DNA of 64,000 bases from NCBI GenBank assembly GCA_013397435.1, contig VZRG01002612.1:4642-68641 (forward strand), written 5' to 3'. The notes under the pieces were generated by a model that searched no databases, had not been told where the DNA came from, and saw only the letters and a program-made list of their open reading frames with translations. Shown here piece by piece: positions 1 through 10,900 of the stretch. The translations under genes were made by a program, and so were the position numbers. Origin of the DNA: Erythrocercus mccallii (Eukaryota; Chordata; Aves; Passeriformes; Dicruridae). Numbering within the stretch: the stretch's first letter is position 1; each line of letters opens with the position of its first letter.

Positions 1-1814
1 TAGCTCACTATTATTTCAAGAACTGTGAAGACATACAGGTACTCATGAAGGGTTCTCTATCAGCACAGTGACAAGGTGACCTTATAAAGATCCAGTCAGA
101 AACTGGCAAGGAAAAGGTTTTAATTCCCTCTGTCACACTGATACAAATGTCATCTTTTCACAGTACAGTGTGTTTGTGTGCCATACGCAAATACAGGGGA
201 AGCAACAGTGAAGGAAAGCCCAAAATGCTCAGTACCAAGTCACATTTATGTCTCAGGGAGTTTTGCTGATTTAATGGCTAAGAAAAAATACTGCAAGGAC
301 ATCCTCATTTAGCAAGAATCAATGAAAGGTTTTTAAAAAAATAATTCTGAAAATAATGAGTGGTTCTACAGCCATGCAATTAGCAGATATTTTCAGTTTT
401 TCTTCAGAAAGAGTGCCAGGCAGAATTCATGTGATTGACAAGGACAATGCTGGTTTAAATGATGTATGGATCTGTACAGGCAGAACTGAAAGATAGGAAA
501 GAGTTTGTGATGGGTGTGGAGACTGGCAGCTGAAGGGCTGTGGGAGAGGGAGGTCAGTGACTAGAAAGTAATGAAAATACAAAATTAAAATAGTGGAATG
601 TAGACTCATTTGGTGGCCCTGTGTTCCGAGGAGGGAAGCTCTGGCCATCCAAGGGGGTCTCTGTTTTGAATCAAGAGAAATGCTCTGTCTTTTCTCTCAC
701 CTCTGTGGCTGCAAGAATAAGGAACTGCAGAACTACTGTTGGCTGGCTAAAAACCAGCCTGCAGCCTACCTTACATGCTCTAGCTTAGGGCAGCTGAGTC
801 TTCAGACCACTGATGGCCTAACATGGTAGGGTGAGTTGCAGAGCCAAAACCCAGTGATGCTGGCAGACTGGTGATCCTTTGGTGGGATCTGCACCAGGGA
901 ACACAACTGACTTGTGTTCCAGTACTTGGATAACCTGCAGCTGCAACCCAAAACATGAGGTGACAGGCACATGAGGTCCTGGGACCACCCACAGAAGTTC
1001 GGTCCATAAAGAATGAGTCATTAGGGCAAATTGTAACAATATCAGTAGCTCAAAATACAGCACTTGGCAAAAATATTATTACTGTGCCTTACACTGAAAC
1101 CAATAGATCCAGCAGTACGCCATAAATCTTCTCTGAAACTACCCAGAGAGTTGCAGTGTTGCTTTTGGCAGCATGACCATGCTGTGACTCCAAAGCCCCA
1201 CCTGCTGAGCCCACACAATACAGAGCTTTCCCAGCTGCCACCTTCATCAAATATTGTTTTATCTACCTGCAGCTCCTTGGCTTTTTCAATGGGTTTAGCA
1301 ATATCAGGAAGGTAATTTTAAAATGTCATTGCTAATACATTTTAACTACATGCTGACAAAGATTTAGTATTATTATAAAACCTGAAACCTATCTTCAATG
1401 TAGCAAACTGAGGATGAAAGCATTACTTTTGGAAAGGACATCAGCTTCATTTCCAATTTTATGTCAAAAATACATCTGTAGATAGAGTTTATGTCATAGC
1501 TGATTGCAGGCACATTTAGATGTCAAACTGCTCATTTGCCAGACAAAACAAAATGGGCATCTAAGTACAATAAAATGTGCCTGAAATTATATGTGCCAGC
1601 AAAAATGACACCTGTAGATGTTGTCAAGTGCAAACATCTAAGAACACCTGAAATCATTTCCAAGCATGTGAAGTTTGAAAAAAGTAGGACATGAATATCC
1701 ACTGTGAGTACAAAGCACATCCTGCTTCTGCCCTTGTAGAAATATCCACTTAGTAATCTTGAATCCCTCCGATTTTTACATTTCTGGATCTTAAAGTCTT
1801 TTAAGCCTTAAACA

Positions 1815-1859
1815 GATAAATAAAATAAAAGATAAATAAAATAATAATTAAATAAAATC
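1815..1859. repeat. A/T-rich simple repeat
   Basis: Imperfect tandem of AAATA and GATAAATAAAAT units with almost no G or C. It is ordinary low-complexity DNA; no function is suggested. Confidence 0.8.
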
Positions 1860-1905
1860 TTAATATGGCCCTACTCTGTATTACTTTCCAGCATTGGAAA
1901 GTTTT

Positions 1906-1955
1906 GTTTCTTTTTTCTTCTTTTCTTTCCTTCCTTTCCTCTCTCTCTCACACAG
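1906..1955. repeat. Polypyrimidine tract
   Basis: A T/C-only run (TTTCTT, CTTTCCTTCC, CTCTCTCT) ending in a short CA run. It is a microsatellite-type sequence with no associated exon. Confidence 0.7.
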
Positions 1956-3916
1956 TTAACGCTGCCTGGCTGATTCCTCCAGTCACTATTCAGGGAAGTG
2001 ATTAGCCTTTTGTGAGTGCAGTTTAACGTTTAGTGCCAATGAATCCCACACCTTATGGTGTGCCTCTATGTCAGGAACCTCTGATCACAAGGATCTCAGT
2101 GACATCTCTGCCAACACTCCTTTTTCCATGGAGCTACCATGTCGCGAATGGGTCAGCAGCTTAGGATGTAAAATAATTTAAAATTAGGATGACAATTAAA
2201 AATTAGAAAGTGGTCTGGTGGAACACAAAAATAACTCTCTTGCACCTGAGAGCTAGGCAATAGCTCTCAGCATTCCCCTCAGGTGTCTTGGGGAGCTGCC
2301 CAGGGCACACTGTTGCACTGCGCACTGTGAGCACTTTCTTCCAGTAAAGGCAGCCTGGATGTGGCTCATTTTGAAAATGTAACCCACTGGTGCCACTGTG
2401 TCGGGGCCAGAGCATTGACAAGGCTGACATGGGGCACTATTTTTGCAGAAGAATTACCTATTCCTTAAAGCATGACAAAACCCTGCCAGCTCAAAGACTG
2501 TGTCCATATTCAGAAAGATTAGCAAAGCAACTCTTTCCTGACAGTCATAAGAACCACCAAACTTCAGATGATTCCAGGGGATTTTTTTAAGCATCAGGAA
2601 TGTATAGTGTAGCAACTGTCAGTATAATCTGCTGAGGCTCTCCACACTTTCATTTTGGCTGTCAGGTCCTCAGGGAAGGGAGGATGAGACAAGATGCTTC
2701 TGAAGCTCCATCTGGGGCTCTTCAAGGCTTTCAGAGGATTCTCGCAGCCTGTGTTCTTGGCTGAATGCCTGCAGAGGACACAGGAGAAGGCAGCTGTCCA
2801 TGAGCCCTTTACTGCCCATAACTCTGACCCTACCCCAGCAGCACCATGTGCCCCTGCTTATCCTGACGCTGGGGATGAGAGGCTCCCTCCACAAGGCCAC
2901 TCCCGGTAGACTCCAGCAGGGGCTGCCAGACCCAGAGCAAATCTCCACTCACCATTGTTGTTCTCTGTAACGCTGCCATGGCAAATCATGGAACAAAAGG
3001 ACATACTCCCCCATCTCCTTTCTGGTATAGCTGTCTCCTCCTCCAACAACCATAAAGAGGAGCAGCTGGGAAAGACAAAACATGATGTGTCTTTATTGTA
3101 TTTCCTTAAACAACTTCAAAGTTTTCCCAGGATTACACAAAAACTACAACTATTAATATTGCATTCCTGAGTGTGTTCCTAAGTGTGTCTTAGCCATGCT
3201 CCTAAGATGCATTAGACGGCATTACTCTTCTGGGGCAGTACTGTCACTCTCCAAAGCTCTTTGATCCATCACCGTGCATGGCCTTTGTAATGATAATTCA
3301 GTAAGAGAGTCTGACACTTAATAATTAATAATAAAAATCAATTTTGGAATTTCCCTTTGTGTGTGATGTGCCTTTTGTGTGCTGATATGAAATGGCACCG
3401 TTTCAAAATAAAATCGTGCTCTTGATATTTCAGATACTGCGGATAAGTGTAAGCACTGTTGCCTGTTTATAGCTTTATTTTCTGTATTTAATGTGATACT
3501 TCTGGGTTGGTAATTCAGAGATTGATGTTCTCTGATGAAACCTGGAGGAGTTGCTAGAGAATAAGCAGTAGTTTTTTGTACCTGCCACCTACCAGTTTCC
3601 CTTGGCCCTGACCTCTTGCATCCAATTTATAGAGCAAAAGATTAGGGAAGCTGCCAGGTCTGTTTGGGGCCATGCCTTTTCATTGTGGTGACCAGGGTGG
3701 GACTGACTATTTTTCTCCAAATTGGCTATTGACATGGAGGAGACTTTCAAAACTAAGAAATTAAACTGAAGTAAAATTGCTTCCAGAAATACCATTTTCT
3801 GACTAACCTGTTCGTTAGCTTTTAAGCTGCTGAAATCAAAAGGTGAGGTGGACTGTGTATTGCTGCCAGACCAACAGGTTATCAAATAACCCCTCTGGAA
3901 AGCTTTCTTCTGTTAT

Positions 3917-4335
3917 GGAAAAAGGAGAACAAGGAAGCTGGAGAAGGTTCTGGAGCAAAGTCATATGAGGAACAGCTGAGTGAGCTGGGAGTGTTTAGCC
4001 TGAACAAAAGGAGGCTCAGGGGTGACCTTCTCACTCTCCACAACTGCCTGAAAGGAGGCTGTAGCCAGGTCAGTCTCTTCTCCCAGTCAACCAGCAAAAG
4101 GAGGAAGAGGGCATGGCCACAAGTTGTGCCCATTGAGGTTCAGGTTGGACATTAGGAGGAATTTGTTCACAGAAAGGGTGATTAGACATTGAAATGGTCT
4201 GCCCAGGGAGATGGTGGAGTCACGGTCCCTGGAGGTGTTTAAGGGAAGACTGGATGTAGCGCTCAGTGCAGTGGTGTGGTTGACATGGTGATGTTGGGTC
4301 ATAGGTTGGACTCAATGGTCTCAGAGGTCTCAGAG
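3917..4335 (+). mobile_element. CR1 LINE fragment, 3' part, forward
   Basis: The stretch follows the terminal part of an avian CR1 element: 'gaggaacagctgag', 'gtgtttagcctg', 'aggaggctcaggggtgacct', 'cctgaaaggaggctg', 'ttggacattaggaggaat', 'ctgcccagggagatggtgg', then 'ttggactcaatggtctcag'. It is 5'-truncated and carries many substitutions, so it is an old dead copy. The open frames across it are shadows of the repeat. Boundaries are approximate. Confidence 0.85.
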
Positions 4336-5665
4336 GGCCTGCTTCTGGATAATCCAAATGTAGAGGATCAATTTCATGGGCACAGGGCATGTCTGCATGT
4401 GAGTTTGGAGTACCTGCAATGGGCACATGGGCCTCAGGGGCTCACATGTAGAAGTGCCATGCTGGGGAAGGCTGGGTTTGTTGGTCTCAGCTTCTGGGCA
4501 GTCTGAGTGTCCCAGGCCACCTTTCCAGAAACTGGGGAATTGTGGGGATATGCTTAGAGAAAAGCTCCTTCTACTCCATCAAATGATGTATTTGCAGGCA
4601 AAATGCAATATAAATAGTGTGAAATCAAATCTCACTGCTCAAGAATGCTTCAAGAAGGCAGACTGAAGTAGTCATATCAAAATGTTTAGGAAGCTGCACG
4701 TCCATTCCGAACGGGGCAGCTGCAGCCTTACTGTGAGACTGGAGACAGGAATGGCTCTAACAGCATGTTTATGATCCAACAGTGCTCATACAGTCGTTAC
4801 TGAAGTTAATTGCTGGAAAGGATTATATCAGCCGTCTGGCTGATAAAATGAATTCTTACTTTTCAAATACCTTACAAACTTCCACTGCACTGGACTGCAT
4901 TTAGGCAAAACCAGGAGCACAGTTAAATAAAGGAAATGTAAAAGGAGTTATGCATTTAAATTTCTAGTATTGTAGAAAAATGTGCAATCACAGATTAACA
5001 CATAACTAAATTCTCTCAAGTGAAAAATGTCATGTTTTGTGTGGAGAGAAAAAAAACCCAAACCAGTGTGGAAGCCAAGAGAATTCCTAATTTTTAATCG
5101 AATCTGCCTCCCAAAGTGTATCAAGTAATTTGTAATTTATTTAAAGCTGATGTGCATGCTAGTTTACTAATACTGTCAAGTGGAAAACAGGGATAGACAT
5201 GCAGACTGAGGGACCAGCTTACATTCAGGTATCTTAGATATCTGGATCTCTTGTTTGCTGAAGAAACAAAAAAACCTAGAGCATAAGGTACAGTCAAGTT
5301 CATAAACTGCTCCAGAATTCACTCATGCTTTGTCTTTATCTGAAAAGATTTACAATTAAGTATGAGACAAGTCACTGAAACTTACTATGACAAAAGAGAA
5401 ATTAAGTAAAAAAAATAAAGAGGAAAGTAAGAGTGTGTGTGTTTGGGATTAGGAATTCATCAGCCTGATGGAAGTGAAGCTGCTGCAGCCCCATGGCCTC
5501 AGGCCCAGCTGAAAGGAAGACTGAGTGTGCACCTGCAGTGGGAACACACACTCCCAGTCCAGATATTCCTGTGCATGTGTGCACCTGCACAGACCCTCGA
5601 CACTTGGATCATTCTGGCCCCTTGGAGCCCCTGCTCTTTCAGTTTCACTCACACACACATATGGA
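4336..5665. other. Intergenic, nothing recognised
   Basis: No exon, RNA gene or clear repeat was recognised between the first forward CR1 fragment and the reverse CR1 fragment. Part of 4340-4520 is G-rich and could be decayed repeat, but I cannot assign it. Confidence 0.5.
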
Positions 5666-6038
5666 GTGGTTTGGGTTGGAAGAGACCTCAAAGATCATTT
5701 TGTTCCAACCTCCTGCCATGGGCAGAGACACCTTCCACCAGACCAGGCTGTTCAAAGCCCCATCCAACCCGGCCTTGAACACTGCCAGGGATGGGGCAGC
5801 CACAGCTTCTCCGGACAACCCATTCTGGGGCCTCATTGCCCTCACAGTGAGGAATTTCTTCCTAATCTATAACTTAAATTTCCTTTTTTTCAGTTTGTAT
5901 CCATTACTCCTTGTCCTATCACTCGTTGACAAAGAGTCCCTCTCTGGCTTTGCTGTTGGTCCCCTTCAGACACTGGAAACTCGCTATGAGGTTTCCATAC
6001 AACCTTCTCTGAACAGCCCCAAGTTTCTCAGCCTGTTG
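5666..6038 (-). mobile_element. CR1 LINE fragment, 3' end, reverse
   Basis: Read on the plus strand it begins with the reversed CR1 3' end ('tggtttgggttggaagaga', 'cctcaaagatcattttgtt'). It continues through 'gggcagagacaccttccacc', 'agaccaggctgttcaaagcc' and 'ttcttcctaat'. These are hallmarks of a bird CR1 in reverse orientation. The 210-codon open frame at 5493-6125 on the plus strand is antisense to this element and is not a gene. Boundaries are approximate. Confidence 0.9.
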
Positions 6039-6459
6039 AGTATGTGTGTACGCATGTACATGTACACCGACACACAATGTGCATGCATCATGGCCCCTCC
6101 AGTTCCTGGCACCCCAGAAATATAGCCACCATGGATCTCTGCCTCTTTTGCTGTGGCAGGCACTTGGCTTACATACTCACAGGAACAGAACAGAGAGCCC
6201 CCTCAATCTGGAAAATGGTCAGGAACGAAGTTTAGTAAAAAGGGCAGACTGTAGTGATAGGATGTGCAGGGTATGATCAGATATTTGTATTGACCATGGT
6301 GTACTACCAGCCTCTTTTATCCCCTTTTCTCTCCATTTCCCCATGCTTTTCCCTCCCTTATCCACATTAATCCCTTGCCCTTCACAGCTTTGATCCTTCC
6401 TCTAAACACCCTGTATGTCTTTCAAGACATTCCCCAAGATATGACATTCTTCAGTAAAG
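6039..6459. other. Intergenic spacer between two CR1 copies
   Basis: A short GT/CA-rich patch sits at 6039-6085 (alternating purine-pyrimidine, TGTGTGTACGCATGTACATG). The rest is pyrimidine-rich plain sequence without recognised features. Confidence 0.5.
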
Positions 6460-6908
6460 ACACTGAGGGGCTGAATTGTTTCCAGAGAAGGGCTATGGAG
6501 TTGGGGCAGGGTCTGCAGCACAAGTTACATGAGGAACAGCTGAGGGAGCCGGGGGTGTTTAGCCTGGAGAACAGGAGGCTCGGGGGGAACCTCATTGCTC
6601 TCTACAACTCCCTGAAAGGAGGCTGCAGCCTTGACCTCCTATCCCAGGCAACAAATGACAGGACAACAGGACACAGTCTCAATCTGCACCACGAGAAGTT
6701 TAGGTTGGACATTAGGAAGAATTTCTTCAGAGAAAGGATGATTAGACATTGGAACAGTCTGCCCAGAGCGGTGGTGAAGTCACTGTTCCTGGAAGTGTTT
6801 AAGGAAAAACTTAAGGATGTGGCAAAGTGGCATTTAGTTGACACGGTGGTGTTTGGACTCAATTACCTCAGAGGTGTTTTCCAACCTGATTCTGTAATTC
6901 CGTAATTC
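6460..6908 (+). mobile_element. CR1 LINE fragment, 3' part, forward
   Basis: A second forward CR1 3' fragment shares the same block order as the copy at 3917-4335: 'gaggaacagctgagggagc', 'gtttagcctggagaacagga', 'tctacaactccctgaaagga', 'ggttggacattaggaagaat', 'ctgcccagagcggtggtg', 'ttttccaacctgattctg'. It is closer to consensus than the first copy and ends about 530 bp before the GTPBP4 start codon. The 176-codon open frame across it is a repeat shadow. Confidence 0.9.
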
Positions 6909-7019
6909 TTGCACAATCCCAAGATGTTCTTCCAGCTATCCCATGGATTACCCAGAGCTGTTTCTGGAGACCCATCTCGTGGGTGCCTTTCCTGGACCAC
7001 AGCACTGATTGCCAGTTAG

Positions 7020-7940
7020 GATAGCCCGGGGAGGAGGCCCCTCCTTGGTCTCGGTAAAGCTTTCGGGGTCCCTTCCCCCATCCTTATTCTCTGCTCCTTC
7101 GTGCCCACGGAAATCAGCCTTTACTCATCGGTCAACGGGGTGAGGGTGTATTTCGCCTTCTCGGCCCTACGGGGCCCAAGCCATGTCTGCCCCGAATCAT
7201 CACATCAGCGAACCATCGCTAGAACCCTGCTCGCGGTCAGGTGCATCTCTGGCAAGATCCAGACTCAACCCCAAGCGCCTGGCTCTCTTTTCTCTTCCCT
7301 GTTCCCCTCTTGGCTTCCCTCTCTCTCGCCACACCTCTCCCTCTCTCTCCCTCCCTCCCGGGCCGGACACGGAGCTCTCGCGAGAGCCCCGGGCCCGTTC
7401 CCTTTCCGGCGCGTGGCGCGGCGGCGGCGGCGGTGGCCATGGCGCTCTACAACTTCAAGAAGATCACGGTGGTTCCGTCTGCCAAGGTACGGCCGCGCTC
7501 CGCCGTTCCTGCCCTGGGCCCTGCCCTCAGTACCCTCCGCACTGTCCCTTCTGTCCCTCCCGACCGGCGGCTTGCGAGGACCGCGCTGCCCTCCTGGCCC
7601 TTCCGCGGTGCCGGCGTGGTGTCGGCCTTCGCCTCCTCCCCCTCCCGGCGGAGCCTTGGACTCGCCCTGGGCTGGTGCTGCTGCGCCCGGCGGCCCGTAC
7701 CATGTACAGTGTCGGGGGGGTCCTGTCAGAGCCTCAGGCCGCGCTTCTCCCTGCGAGGGTGTCGGGTTTGTCCCCACAAAATCCCTCGTGTTTTCCAAAC
7801 TTGTGTCATACCGAAACTCATCGCAGCGTCTTGCTTTAAAATAAAGTCCTCTGCCAGTCGGAGGGTTTTAAATTAGGCACGGTGAGGGGAACTCCCCGCA
7901 GGGCTCGGACTGGCTGGGCTGGGGACACCCCGCGGTCCAT
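7020..7940 (+). promoter_or_regulatory. CpG island promoter of GTPBP4
   Basis: GC- and CpG-rich block surrounding the first coding exon, in contrast to AT-rich flanks. It contains a long polypyrimidine tract (about 7285-7360), a TCTCGCGAGA palindrome at 7376-7385 and a GCG trinucleotide run just before the start codon. There is no obvious TATA box, as is usual for a housekeeping CpG-island promoter. The exact transcription start cannot be fixed from sequence. The overlapping long open frames in all directions (for example 7101-7844 and 7265-7798) result from high GC content. Confidence 0.85.
7376..7385. promoter_or_regulatory. TCTCGCGAGA palindromic promoter element
   Basis: Perfect 10-bp palindrome, extended to a 14-bp palindrome GCTCTCGCGAGAGC (7374-7387), 53 bp upstream of the GTPBP4 start codon. 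This motif is an established vertebrate core-promoter element of TATA-less housekeeping genes and has been linked to ZBTB33 (Kaiso) binding. Its position fits a proximal promoter or start-site element; activity is inferred. Confidence 0.75.
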
Positions 7941-10900
7941 TGGAATAGAAACTGGACAGGGAAGGTGCAAATCGCCTATTCCTGCCTGCCCGAGAACATA
8001 AGCGTCAAACTGTGGATGCGCTTAACTCGTCAGCATGCTCCTCCACCGAATGAAAATTGTTGCCTTTACAACAACTTGACATTAATTATGTTAATTAATT
8101 AATCGTGTTTCCTCGATTGCAGGACTTCATAGATTTGACATTGTCAAAGACTCAGAGAAAGACCCCAACTGTCATTCATAAACATTATCAGATCCATCGG
8201 ATTCGGCATTTTTATATGCGAAAAGTCAAATATACTCAACAAAATTACCATGACAGACTCACTCAGATCTTAACAGATTTCCCGAAATTAGATGTAAGTG
8301 CTTTCTCCTTTGCTGATTTCTCTGTGTAGACAATTTGGCTGATTTCAGGTAGATTATACTGTGAGTAGTAGGCAAAACTTGTACTGCAAAAGTAGTATGT
8401 TCCTATGAAGAACAGAAGTCTAAGTTCTGCTTATGGGTAGTCATTAAAAGCTGGATTTTATAAGCTTTTAGCTGCTCAGATATGTTTGCTAGAAGTTGCT
8501 TTTAAATGAAAACAAAATGTAAGGGGTTTTAAGTATGTTCTGTCTGTGTATTTCTTCTTTGTGTGTGCATATGGAAATTGTGCTTGTGGTTAGTCTTCCC
8601 TAGGAAATAACACAAAGTATAATATATCATATTGCTTTCCATCTTCAGGAATTAATTTGACAACATAAATGTCCTTGGCCCCATAAAGGGTCCTGTTAAA
8701 AACACAGTATTAACTTCCAACAACTGCAGCTGGATCCATGTGTCCAGTGGGATTTTTTTATGGGCAGTTTTCTGCTCAGACTGAAATTATTCACCTATTA
8801 AATTGTTTTTCTTGATAATTTCATATCCACTGTGTGTTGCTCCAGAATTCCCAGAAATATCTTCTGGGGTTTTTTTTTAACATCACATGACGAAATTTCT
8901 TCACGTAAATACGTAACTAGCTGAAATACTCTGTTTAAAAGATTTGTACCAGAGATGCCACTTCCTTAAAAAGATAAAGATTTATCTGAGCATTAAAAAA
9001 AACTCTTTTTGTCCAGTCTTGTATAGCATTTAATGCAGCACTCAAAAAAAAAAAGGAATTAATAGTATTGCTGTGTTTCTGCTATAATATGAATTTCCTT
9101 TTAGAGACAATTTCTGTTGACTTCTTGCAGTTTTTTACTTAAAAAAAGAGACTTTGAAGTTGTAATATGAAGTATTTTAGAAAGCAAAAGATCAAATGGA
9201 AACTCTGTATGAATAAGTCAAAGATGTGTTTGCACAAAAAATTCGGAGCAATTAAGATTCATGCGTTTAATGACTGAGCAGATTATTTTCCTTACATAAG
9301 ATAGTAATGGAAATTGTTTGACTTTTAGTGTCATTTGTGTTGCTGTACTGGAGAAAAAAAAGAACTTACACTGTATGCAAGAAACAGTCATCTTAGAATA
9401 AAAAAATACGAGACTTAACACTGTGTTTTTGTTTTAGGATATTCATCCTTTTTACGCGGATCTGATGAATATTCTGTATGACAAAGATCACTACAAGTTG
9501 GCTTTGGGGCAGATCAATATTGCCAAGAATCTGATTGACAAGTAAGGGGCATTGATTTCTCTGGTTTTGCACGTGCCTGCTGGATTGTTGCCTGAGTTTT
9601 GCTTTCCTGTGCCCGCAGCGTGGCCAAGGACTACGTGCGGCTGATGAAGTACGGGGATTCTCTGTACCGCTGCAAGCAGCTCAAGCGGGCGGCCCTGGGA
9701 CGCATGTGCACCATCATCAAGAGACAGAAACAAAGCCTGGAGTATTTGGAGCAAGGTTGGTTTTACATATGGGCTAAAAAAAGGCCCGTGAATTGAATAT
9801 AAAGTTTATTTTGCTTAGCAGCAGTTAGAAAAATGCGTTTAGTACAGGTTACAGATCCAGGAAACACAGAAACAATTTTAAAATCCCCAAGTACTTCATG
9901 TTTATTTTCCAACAAAATAGTTTTCTCTTTGAATATTTATTAAATTTTATGGTATTACTAACAGTGATAAAACTTTTTTCTCTGTTTAAAAGTCACAGGC
10001 AGGCTTTTACTTACCATTCTTGTCACTAACATATATGTGAAAAATGTTGCTAAAGATTTTGCAGACATTACTCCTTACTTCAGACTTATTAGTCCTTCAG
10101 GTTACATGACCTGATTTGGTGGAATCTTTCTAGCTGTAAGACAGTGGTCTTAATTTCTTAAATATTTATGAAATTGTATTTTTGTTGTGGATTTGTGGAG
10201 TCTGCAAGCTATTACATATTTCCATGAATGATTGTACTATATCAGAAATGTTAATAATTTTTATGTAAACAATTCAGCATATATATTGTTATTCCATCTC
10301 AGTAAAACTTAAATTACCACAGGTACTTAAAAATCTTTTAACATTTCAGTGCGACAACATTTGTCTCGTTTGCCAACCATTGATCCCAATACACGAACTC
10401 TTCTGCTGTGTGGCTACCCAAATGTTGGGAAATCCAGCTTTATAAATAAGGTATGTGAGTGGTTTTTCCATAAATAATACTGAGATACAATTTAATTAAA
10501 ATAAGGTAACTTCTAAACAATTTGATATAGTTGTGGCAGCGTCTGATGTGAGCAGTAGCAAGTTCAAATGTCTGAGTAGAGGTTGAATGAAATTCCTGGA
10601 GGAATAAATGGAAAGTTGTGATAGATTTCACTCTTCAAAATCCTTATCTTTTCCAAAATAGCATCCCATTAGCATATTTTCTGATAGACACATACTTGCA
10701 GAGAAGCTAGAATAACCAATTTTTAGCTGTTTTTATCCCCCATAGCAAAGGAATTGTATTTTAGTTAGGATATACTGCTTGCAACTTCAGGAAATTTTAA
10801 ATAAATGTGTGTGACTAAATCTTGTTTTAAGGTTACAAGAGCAGATGTAGAAGTGCAGCCTTATGCCTTTACCACGAAATCTCTCTTTGTGGGACATATG

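Larger units (their letters stand above)
1..3916. other. Intergenic, no gene recognised
   Basis: I see no exon of a known gene here on either strand. Open frames are short and lack family resemblance. Low-complexity stretches include an A/T-rich repeat built on AAATA and GATAAATAAAAT units at 1815-1859 and a polypyrimidine tract at 1906-1955 ending in a CT/CA run. In human the gene on this side is LARP4B, but no LARP4B-like coding sequence is visible, so the space is probably spacer or distal flank. Confidence 0.6.

Noticed and set aside
1190..1215. Partial CTCF-like sequence (reverse of CAGCAGGTGG) in the left intergenic region
   Set aside because: It has at least two mismatches to the core consensus and no CpG-rich context.
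5493..6125. 210-codon plus-strand open frame
   Set aside because: It is mostly the antisense of a reverse CR1 3' fragment.
6375..6905. 176-codon plus-strand open frame
   Set aside because: It reads through a CR1 3' fragment; the peptide is a repeat translation, not a conserved gene.
7101..7844. Long overlapping frames around GTPBP4 exon 1
   Set aside because: They are GC-driven shadows that ignore the clear exon 1 donor at 7487; only the MALYNFKK frame continues in the homologous protein.
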